A DNA stretch of 5,688 nt from Actinomycetota bacterium (GTDB taxonomy: Bacteria > Actinomycetota > Actinomycetes > Nanopelagicales > Nanopelagicaceae), in assembly GCA_009698515.1 (NCBI GenBank), contig WLQA01000052.1, forward strand, positions 1 through 5,688. Reading direction: 5' to 3'. The notes under the pieces are model-generated. The model did no database searches. It saw only the letters and a program-made list of their open reading frames with translations, and was not told the origin of the DNA. Below are positions 1 through 5,688 of this stretch, in pieces. The stretch's first letter is position 1; every line of letters begins with the position of its first letter. The position numbers and the translations under genes were made by a program.

Positions 1-18
1 AAAATTGCGATCTATCAT
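1..18 (-). CDS. possible start of a further downstream gene (partial, product unknown)
   Basis: On the minus strand an ATG at 18-16 overlaps the TGA stop of the HAD phosphatase gene (17-15) as ATGA. The frame stays open to the window edge and reads MIDRNF. The same ATGA arrangement joins metH to the phosphatase gene, which makes a translationally coupled next gene plausible. Six codons are too few to identify a product. In Mycobacterium tuberculosis hisE and hisG follow metH closely on the same strand, so hisE is one candidate, but nothing in these six residues proves it. The frame could also be chance. Confidence 0.35.
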
Positions 19-677
19 ACGGTTGCATTTTTCAAGAATGGATACCAATCTAGGATCTTGCTTAAAGATAAATCTGATAAGGATCGGACAACCCTAAGGT
101 TTTCATGAATTGGTAAATTCACCAAATGTGGGATTCCAATGACTTGGGCACCCGATGATAGGCCTGATGTAACTCCGGTGATTGAATCCTCGATTACTAA
201 GCAATGATTAATTTCAACACCAATTTTTTCAGCAGCTAGTAGATATGGGTCCGGAGCCGGTTTGGAATTCTTAACATCATCACCAGATACCACCACATCA
301 AATAGCTCTCGCGGCAATCTTTTAAGTACTGAGTTCATTAATTGTGAACCACTTGCGGTAACAAGGCCAATTTTAAGACCACTATTTCGACATTCATTTA
401 ATAATTCGAGTGCGTTAGGAATTAGCTCCAGATCACTCTCCAATTTTTTCACCATTAACTTATCTAATTGTTCTCCAAAATAACCATCAGGTTTTGAATT
501 TCCACATTTATCCTGCATCATTTTTTCAGTTTTTGCTCGTGGACCACCTAAACAATCGATTTGATCTTGCGCAGTCCACACACATCCAACCTGGGCCATA
601 ATTTCTACCTCAGCTTGTAACCAAAGTGGTTCTGAATCCACCAATGTGCCATCCATATCAAAAAAAATTGCACTCAT
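15..677 (-). CDS. HAD-superfamily phosphatase (beta-phosphoglucomutase-like, subfamily IA)
   Basis: This is a 220-residue cytosolic hydrolase with all four HAD motifs. Motif I is DMDGT with nucleophile Asp7 and acid/base Asp9. Motif II is VTASG with Thr107 or Ser109. Motif III is KPAPDPYL with Lys139. Motif IV is IEDS with Glu163 and Asp164, the likely Mg2+ ligands. The helical cap lies between motifs I and II, at about residues 15-85, as in the phosphoglucomutase/phosphoglycolate phosphatase group. Length is normal for the family and all catalytic residues are present, so it should act on a small phosphorylated metabolite. The substrate cannot be read from sequence. The ATG overlaps the metH stop by four bases (ATGA) and has no clear Shine-Dalgarno sequence, so translation is probably coupled to metH. 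A run of eight T lies at codons 4-6, just before Asp7. The gene ends in tandem stops, TGA then TAG. Confidence 0.9.
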   Translation of the reverse strand: MSAIFFDMDGTLVDSEPLWLQAEVEIMAQVGCVWTAQDQIDCLGGPRAKTEKMMQDKCGNSKPDGYFGEQLDKLMVKKLESDLELIPNALELLNECRNSGLKIGLVTASGSQLMNSVLKRLPRELFDVVVSGDDVKNSKPAPDPYLLAAEKIGVEINHCLVIEDSITGVTSGLSSGAQVIGIPHLVNLPIHENLRVVRSLSDLSLSKILDWYPFLKNATV

Positions 678-3600
678 GATGCGTTGAAGTACTTTGCTTC
701 TGGATGATGAAGCACAATAGATGAAGTTGATTGTTCAGGATGAAGTTGAAACTCCTCTGACAATGAAACACCAATAGCTGAAGGCTCTAATAATTGCATC
801 AATTGAATCTGCTGGGAAAGATCAGGGCAGGCAGGATAGCCAAATGAGTACCTTGAACCGCGGTAACCTTGATTTAAAATTTCATTGAAATCTGGATTAT
901 CTTCTTGAGCAAAACCCAACTCTTCCCTAGTGCGAGCATGCCACATCTCTGTTAATGCCTCTGTTAACTGGACAGATAACCCATGAAGCTCTAAATACTC
1001 TCTATATAAATTAGCTTTGAACAACTCTGAGATTGCATCACTTATTGATTGACCCATGGTGACGATCTGAAAAGAGACTACATCTATCTCCGCCGACTCC
1101 TTGCTTCTGAAAAAATCCGCCAAACAAAGTCGACGATCTCTACTTTGTCTTGGAAAACTAAATCTGACCCTTTCTTTACCGGCATTCTCACCTTCGTGAT
1201 GCAAAATCACTAAATCATTATTTTCGCTGTAACAAGGAAAATATCCGTATGTAACTGCAGCATTCAACCAACTTTTAGATTGGACATCATTTAATAAAGA
1301 TCTAAGTCTTGGTCTGCCTTCTTCATGTGCCATGATTTCAAAATCTTGCCCTTTCAAGCCCCACTGGCCTAGAAATAACGCTCTTTCATCAATCATTTGA
1401 GAGTAATCATTTAACGCAACACCTTTAATTACCTTGCTGCCAAAAAAAGGTGCTTTAGGAATTGTGTTGTCTAAAGCCACATCACTTCGAACAGTATCGA
1501 CAACCCCACCGGAAGCAGATTTATTTCTAGGTGTAACCCGTTTTTTAAGTGGTGGTAGTTCAACACCTGGTACTCCTTTTTTAATTCCCATGAAAGTATC
1601 CATCAAGCGCAAACCTTCGAAAGCATCCTTGGCATAGCGAACAGTTCCCGGATACATCTCAGCTAGATCTTGTTCGACAAATGATCTAGTTAATGCTGCC
1701 CCGCCGAGAACAACCGGCCATTTATCTGCCAATCCCCGCGTTTGCATTTCAATTAAGTTTTCCTTCATAATCACCGTTGATTTAACCAACAGGCCACTCA
1801 TTCCAATAACATCTACATTATTTGACTCTGCTGCCTCAATTATTTGATTTATAGTTTGTTTAATCCCGATATTTACCGTCTCATATCCATTGTTAGACAA
1901 GATAATGTCCACCAAGTTCTTTCCAATATCGTGAACATCTCCCTTAACGGTAGCTAGGAGTATTTTTCCTCTGCCTTGATCATCTGTTTTCTCGATAAAG
2001 GGTTCTAATATTGCAACCGCCGATTTCATAACCTCCGCCGATTGCAAAACAAATGGTAATTGCATTTCCCCTTTGCCAAATAATTCACCAACAGTTTTCA
2101 TTCCTGATAGTAAATAATCATTAATGATGGACAAGGCTGAAATTTCTTCTGACAAAGCTTGTTTAAGATCATCCTCTAGCCCAACCTTTTCGCCATCAAT
2201 GATGCGCTTTTGCAGCCGCTCTGTTAACGGAAGCGCCGCCAAGTCCTTAGCTCTACTCTCCTTGCTTGAAGTTATTTCAACTCCAGAGAAAAGTTCAAGT
2301 AGTTTGTTTAAAGGATCGTAGGAAATCTCCCCATTTTCATCATAAGTTCTACGGTCGTAGATTAAATCAAGTGCGGTTTTTAGTTGAATCTCATCGATTT
2401 TGTGGATCGGCATAATTTTTGATGGATGAACGATTGCTGAATCAAGCCCATTCTTAACAGCTTCGGCAAGAAATACTGAGTTTAAAACAATTCTTGCCGC
2501 TGGATTTAATCCGAAGGAAATATTACTAACACCTAATGTAGTTTGCACATCAGGAAATTCCGCTTTTAGTTTCTTAATCGCTTCGATAGTTTCAATTCCA
2601 TCACGTCTAGTTTCCTCTTGTCCGGTAGCAATTGGAAAAGTCAACATATCAATAATGATGTCTCCAACATTCATTGACCACTTATGCACTAAATCATTAA
2701 TTAATCTGCGGGCAACTTTAAGCTTCCATTCACAATCGCGAGCTTGGCCATCTTCATCAATAGTTAATGCAATCACCGCAGCGCCGTGCTCTTTTACTAG
2801 CGGCATTATCTTGTTAAATCTGGAACTAACACCATCTCCATCCTCAAAATTGACGGAGTTGATAACGCAGCGACCACCTAACTGTTTTAAACCAGCTTCT
2901 ATCACAGCAGGTTCAGTGGAATCTAAAACAATCGGTAATGTTGAAGCGGTAGAAAATCTATGAGCAAGTTCTGTCATGTCAGCAACACCATCTCGACCTA
3001 CATAATCAACAGATAAATCAAGCATATGCGCGCCATCTCGGATTTGATCTCGGGCAATTTCTACACAACTTTGCCAATCATTATTTAATAATGCATCACG
3101 AAAAGCTTTTGAACCATTTGCATTGGTTTTTTCGCCAATCGCTAAATAAGTTTTATCTTGTCTAAATGGAACAAATTGGTAAAGAGATGAGGCTCCCTTT
3201 TCTTCACCCTCCTTGCGAGCTAAAACTTCTGTATTTTTTAACAATGACACAACTTCGCGTAAATGTTCTGGAGTTGTTCCGCAACATCCACCAATTAAAT
3301 TGACTTTATAATCATCAACAAAATTCTTAAGAGATTTGGCTAATTCAATTGGTGTTAGTGGATACCGAGCGCCATTACCCTCCAAAACTGGCAATCCAGC
3401 ATTTGGCATTACTGATATTCCGATATTAGTATTTAAACTTAAAGTACGTAGATGCTCGCTCATTTCGGTAGGACCTGTTGCGCAATTTAAACCAATTAGA
3501 TCTACTCCAAGCGGCTCTAATGCATTTAACGCAGCCCCTATTTCAGAACCCAAAAGCATTGTGCCATTGGTTTCAACAGTTACTTGAACAATTAGAACGA

Positions 3601-4147
3601 TATCTTTTGCAGATTCGGCGATTGCAGACCTTGCCCCATTTACCGCCGCTTTAGCTTGCAATAAATCCTGTGTCGTTTCTACTAATAATGCATCAGATCC
3701 ACCATCAATTAAACCCTTTGCACAAAGTTGATAAGCATCCTTAAGTTGATCATAAGTTGTGTGGCCTAGTGTCGGTAATTTTGTTCCTGGTCCCATCGAT
3801 CCTAGAACCCATTTGGGTGAAGTAGCACTTGCATATTCATCTGCTACCTTGCGAGCAATCTCAGCACCAGAAAGAGCCAACTCATAAATTCGATCTTCAA
3901 TTCCATATTCGGCTAAATTGGCAAAGTTTGCGCCAAAAGTATTTGTCTCGATCGCATCTACTCCAACATCTAAATATGCACGATGGACTGATTCGACGAT
4001 ATCGGGACGAGTTACATTCAAAATCTCATTGCAACCCTCATGATTTTGAAAATCAGCCATTGAAGGATCTTGCGCTTGCAGCATTGTTCCCATAGCCCCA
4101 TCGGCTATTACAAGATGGCTTTTTAGATAATCACGCAATGAATTCAC
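674..4147 (-). CDS. metH: cobalamin-dependent methionine synthase
   Basis: MetH transfers a methyl group from 5-methyltetrahydrofolate through methylcobalamin to homocysteine, giving methionine and tetrahydrofolate in the cytosol. All modules are present in one 1157-residue chain. The homocysteine-binding barrel spans about 1-305, with zinc ligands Cys222 (GLNCATGP) and Cys288/Cys289 (GGCCGTTPEH). The folate (pterin-binding) barrel spans about 330-600, with GEKTNANG at 338-345, LDSTEP at 408-413 and SNISFGLNPAAR at 541-552. The cobalamin cap covers about 640-725. The B12-binding Rossmann domain covers about 727-855, with the cobalt ligand His739 in GDVHDIGKN, SGLL at 784-787 and GGAALT at 815-820. 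The S-adenosylmethionine reactivation domain runs from about 900 to the end, with RYSFGYPACPDL at 1099-1110. The actinobacterial-type C-terminus ends LHHPEAKYF. It is slightly shorter than the E. coli enzyme (1227 residues). The start is GTG, with an in-frame TAA six codons upstream and MetH-like sequence (IADGAMGTML) from residue 14. No internal stop or frameshift was found. The gene lies 49 nt after mshC and probably shares its transcript. Confidence 0.98.
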   Translation of the reverse strand: MNSLRDYLKSHLVIADGAMGTMLQAQDPSMADFQNHEGCNEILNVTRPDIVESVHRAYLDVGVDAIETNTFGANFANLAEYGIEDRIYELALSGAEIARKVADEYASATSPKWVLGSMGPGTKLPTLGHTTYDQLKDAYQLCAKGLIDGGSDALLVETTQDLLQAKAAVNGARSAIAESAKDIVLIVQVTVETNGTMLLGSEIGAALNALEPLGVDLIGLNCATGPTEMSEHLRTLSLNTNIGISVMPNAGLPVLEGNGARYPLTPIELAKSLKNFVDDYKVNLIGGCCGTTPEHLREVVSLLKNTEVLARKEGEEKGASSLYQFVPFRQDKTYLAIGEKTNANGSKAFRDALLNNDWQSCVEIARDQIRDGAHMLDLSVDYVGRDGVADMTELAHRFSTASTLPIVLDSTEPAVIEAGLKQLGGRCVINSVNFEDGDGVSSRFNKIMPLVKEHGAAVIALTIDEDGQARDCEWKLKVARRLINDLVHKWSMNVGDIIIDMLTFPIATGQEETRRDGIETIEAIKKLKAEFPDVQTTLGVSNISFGLNPAARIVLNSVFLAEAVKNGLDSAIVHPSKIMPIHKIDEIQLKTALDLIYDRRTYDENGEISYDPLNKLLELFSGVEITSSKESRAKDLAALPLTERLQKRIIDGEKVGLEDDLKQALSEEISALSIINDYLLSGMKTVGELFGKGEMQLPFVLQSAEVMKSAVAILEPFIEKTDDQGRGKILLATVKGDVHDIGKNLVDIILSNNGYETVNIGIKQTINQIIEAAESNNVDVIGMSGLLVKSTVIMKENLIEMQTRGLADKWPVVLGGAALTRSFVEQDLAEMYPGTVRYAKDAFEGLRLMDTFMGIKKGVPGVELPPLKKRVTPRNKSASGGVVDTVRSDVALDNTIPKAPFFGSKVIKGVALNDYSQMIDERALFLGQWGLKGQDFEIMAHEEGRPRLRSLLNDVQSKSWLNAAVTYGYFPCYSENNDLVILHHEGENAGKERVRFSFPRQSRDRRLCLADFFRSKESAEIDVVSFQIVTMGQSISDAISELFKANLYREYLELHGLSVQLTEALTEMWHARTREELGFAQEDNPDFNEILNQGYRGSRYSFGYPACPDLSQQIQLMQLLEPSAIGVSLSEEFQLHPEQSTSSIVLHHPEAKYFNAS

Positions 4148-4157
4148 TTGGGGTACT

Positions 4158-4189
4158 TTACCTTAGGTTTATTTATTAATCTTAAGTAA
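4158..4189 (-). promoter_or_regulatory. possible weak hairpin in the mshC-metH gap, covering the metH ribosome binding site
   Basis: In the 49-nt gap before metH, the minus strand reads TTACTTAAG (4189-4181), a 14-nt A/T-rich loop, then CTAAGGTAA (4166-4158). The arms can form a 9-position stem with one A-A mismatch and one G-U pair. The 3' arm contains AAGG, the only Shine-Dalgarno-like bases before the GTG start, 13 nt away. Two small palindromes overlap it on the plus strand: ACCTTAGGT (4160-4168) and GGTA-CTT-TACC (4152-4162). The stem is A/U-rich and weak and could be chance in an AT-rich gap. It has no U-tract and does not look like a terminator. The gap is too short for a cobalamin or SAM riboswitch. 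Confidence 0.25.
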
Positions 4190-4196
4190 TGGTGCT

Positions 4197-5429
4197 TTAA
4201 AAAACTAAACCTAAAAGAGAATCCAGCGCCCTTGAGAGTTTGCCAGAATCATTTTTAAATGAAGTTGAATCATCCCCAGCTAAGGAGTTACGAGCCCAAG
4301 CAATTATGAGATCTGTGACAACTTGGGTTTGCAGATTATTAGATAACGCAGAGATGATCTCTTCAATTAATTCATCTACAGGGCAAACCTCCGATTTCGC
4401 CAGAGCCTTTCTAATGAGATCTACCTCTGAAACAGAATTTTGCAATAATCCAACATTCCATTCCCGATAGCTTTGGTAGTGATCTCTAATCAAAGCCCAA
4501 CGAATAACTACTGGATCAACTCCTTGCTTTATTAAACGAGAAACAAACTCCAAATTTCCCTTTGATTTACTCATTTTTTCACCTTCATAGCCAACTAATC
4601 CGGTGTGGATATAAAACTTTGCAAAATCTCGCCCGGTAGCGGCCTTTATCAGTTGGGCACTCATAAAGTGATGCGGAAAGAGCAAATCATTTCCACCGCC
4701 TTGTAAATCAATTACATAATCTTCTTCATTGCGATCTAAGAAATCTAGAGCAATAGCAGTACATTCAACATGCCAACCAGGACGACCAAAACCGAAGGGG
4801 CTTTCCCAACCCGGTTCCTGATCTTTATTTTTTAACCACAAAACAGGATCAAGCGGATGATCCTTGCCCTCTCTTGGTGGATCCCCGCCTCGCTGCGCAA
4901 AAATTTCAACAGCTTCAGCTTGCGGTATTGGTAGATCGCTTAAAAAATCCGAGGAAGCAAAGTAGAAATCACCTGAGATTTCATAAACATACCCTTTTCT
5001 TTGCAACATTTTTATAAATTCAATTACCAAATTGATTGAATCAGTAACTCTGACAAAATCATCTGGCGGTAAAATTTTCAAGGCGCACATATCTTCCGTA
5101 AATAACGATATTTGCGATTGGGCTAACGTTTTCCAATCAATAGAATCTCTGCTGGCTCTCTCGAAAAGCGGATCGTCAATATCGGTTATATTCTCAACAA
5201 AATGAACGCTGGTATGTTCTAATTTTAAATATCTGTTTATTAAATCAAATGCTATGTATGTGGCAGCATGGCCAAGATGGGTTGCGTCATATGGCGTTAT
5301 CCCGCATACATACATACTAAAAAAACGAGAATTGCGTACTTGCACCATCCCCTGTTTTGAATCATTCAAGATTAAAGGTTTTAATTTCACCTCTATATCT
5401 GGTTGATGGATCTGCGGCCACGAAATCAT
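4197..5429 (-). CDS. mshC: L-cysteine:1D-myo-inositol 2-amino-2-deoxy-alpha-D-glucopyranoside ligase (mycothiol biosynthesis)
   Basis: MshC uses ATP to activate cysteine and joins it to glucosaminyl-inositol (GlcN-Ins), the penultimate step of mycothiol synthesis. It is a cysteinyl-tRNA synthetase homologue without the tRNA-binding C-terminal part. At 410 residues it has the usual MshC length. Visible motifs are CGITPYDATHLGHAATY at 42-58, a signature of MshC that includes zinc ligand Cys42 and the HIGH-like HLGH (51-54); VENITDIDDP at 78-87; AQRGGDP at 178-184; GRPGWHVEC with zinc ligand Cys223; GGGNDLLFPHH with likely zinc ligand His253; and KMSKS at 285-289. Two local differences stand out: about five extra residues between Cys223 and His253 (DRNEED region) and Phe255 where MshC and CysRS usually have Glu after the HH pair. 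The start is supported by the MISWP N-terminus, typical of MshC, and an in-frame TAG four codons upstream. The gene lies 25 nt after the SCO1664-family gene, with only a weak AGAAG upstream. A true CysRS is the main alternative; length and N-terminal motif argue against it. Confidence 0.96.
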   Translation of the reverse strand: MISWPQIHQPDIEVKLKPLILNDSKQGMVQVRNSRFFSMYVCGITPYDATHLGHAATYIAFDLINRYLKLEHTSVHFVENITDIDDPLFERASRDSIDWKTLAQSQISLFTEDMCALKILPPDDFVRVTDSINLVIEFIKMLQRKGYVYEISGDFYFASSDFLSDLPIPQAEAVEIFAQRGGDPPREGKDHPLDPVLWLKNKDQEPGWESPFGFGRPGWHVECTAIALDFLDRNEEDYVIDLQGGGNDLLFPHHFMSAQLIKAATGRDFAKFYIHTGLVGYEGEKMSKSKGNLEFVSRLIKQGVDPVVIRWALIRDHYQSYREWNVGLLQNSVSEVDLIRKALAKSEVCPVDELIEEIISALSNNLQTQVVTDLIIAWARNSLAGDDSTSFKNDSGKLSRALDSLLGLVF

Positions 5430-5454
5430 TGCGTAATACTACTTCTAAGATCTA

Positions 5455-5688
5455 CTAAACCGGCGGCCAAGGAATGGCAGGTCTATCAGTCGGTGGGTGA
5501 GGTAATTTTCTAATCTCCAACAACTCTTGCGCACGCTTTGATAGCGCCGCAATTTCATCTTCGGAAAGTAAACCTGCAAATAAATCCACCAAATTACCCT
5601 CTAATAACATTTTCAGCATTGATTCTTCATCTTTCGAAATGCTCATACCAGCAAATTGCCACAAAACTGTTCTCAATTTATTTTCTAC
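5455..5688 (-). CDS. SCO1664-family protein (C-terminal part, cut by window edge)
   Basis: The frame is open to the right edge, and 77 residues are visible, beginning VENKLRTVLWQFAG. A TTG at 5676-5674 could be mistaken for a start, but it codes an internal Leu and the reading frame continues upstream of it. The C-terminal features (RTVLWQFAG, an acidic, probably helical middle section, LLSEDEIAALSKRAQELL, and the end DRPAIPWPPV) match my recollection of the SCO1664 family (TIGR03843). That family is found mainly in Actinobacteria, is distantly related to phosphatidylinositol 3-/4-kinases, and has no established function. Roughly the last third of the protein is present, and the kinase-like core lies outside the window. 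Members commonly lie near mshC, which supports the call. The gene ends in tandem TAG TAG stops. Confidence 0.8.
   Translation of the reverse strand, partial: VENKLRTVLWQFAGMSISKDEESMLKMLLEGNLVDLFAGLLSEDEIAALSKRAQELLEIRKLPHPPTDRPAIPWPPV

Noticed and set aside
262..483. Plus-strand open frame antisense to the HAD gene, and similar ones at 1434-1637, 2124-2321, 3336-3587, 3829-4095 and 4240-4470
   Set aside because: All lie wholly within well-supported minus-strand genes, have low-complexity or Ser/Pro-rich translations typical of antisense frames, and match no family I know.
2655..2963. Plus-strand open frame of 102 codons inside metH
   Set aside because: It is antisense to the strongly conserved folate-binding domain of MetH, shows no recognisable domain or ribosome binding site, and is best explained as a shadow frame.
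4148..4196. Cobalamin or SAM riboswitch upstream of metH
   Set aside because: The gap is only 49 nt, too short for these riboswitches, and no B12-box-like sequence is visible.
4148..4215. Promoter for metH (TAAGAT as a -10 box near 4185-4180)
   Set aside because: TAAGAT resembles a -10 box, but the hexamer 17 nt upstream (TAGTTT) is not a convincing -35, and such boxes arise easily in AT-rich gaps.
4197..5429. Cysteinyl-tRNA synthetase instead of MshC
   Set aside because: The CGITPYDATHLGHAATY motif, the MISWP N-terminus and the 410-residue length without the C-terminal tRNA-binding domain fit MshC rather than CysRS.
5674..5676. TTG as the start of a small 73-residue protein
   Set aside because: The frame continues upstream without a stop to the window edge (VENK precedes it), and the sequence matches the C-terminus of a longer SCO1664-family protein, so the TTG is an internal Leu codon.

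Overview
The window looks like an ordinary core-genome stretch of a low-GC actinobacterium. All recognisable genes are on the minus strand and read from high to low coordinates. The best clue to the organism is a mycothiol ligase (MshC), since mycothiol is essentially an actinobacterial thiol. It sits beside the end of an SCO1664-family protein and an actinobacterial-type cobalamin-dependent methionine synthase. GC content, judged by eye from a few lines, is about 35-45%, far below typical soil actinobacteria. Together with the tight gene packing, this suggests a streamlined aquatic lineage such as the freshwater acI group (Nanopelagicales). That placement is an inference.

Layout in transcription order: (1) 5688-5455, the last 77 residues of an SCO1664-family protein, cut by the window edge; (2) 5429-4197, complete mshC, after a 25-nt gap; (3) 4147-674, complete metH with a GTG start, after a 49-nt gap that holds a possible weak hairpin; (4) 677-15, a complete HAD-superfamily phosphatase whose ATG overlaps the metH stop as ATGA; (5) from 18 to the edge, the possible first six codons of a further gene, again overlapping as ATGA. 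Almost every base is coding. I see no RNA gene, mobile element, CRISPR array or clear factor-independent terminator, and no non-coding stretch longer than 49 nt.

The spacing fits a single operon. Functionally, MshC uses cysteine to build the redox thiol mycothiol, and MetH remethylates homocysteine to methionine with B12 and methyl-tetrahydrofolate, so two sulfur amino acid steps lie side by side. The roles of the SCO1664-family protein and the HAD phosphatase in this setting are unknown. The gene order resembles the conserved actinobacterial neighbourhood around mshC and metH.

I did not find a convincing undescribed system. The points most worth checking are an altered zinc-site region in MshC, a possible metH leader hairpin that covers its only Shine-Dalgarno-like bases, the lack of good ribosome binding sites, and the identity of the gene that starts at the left edge.
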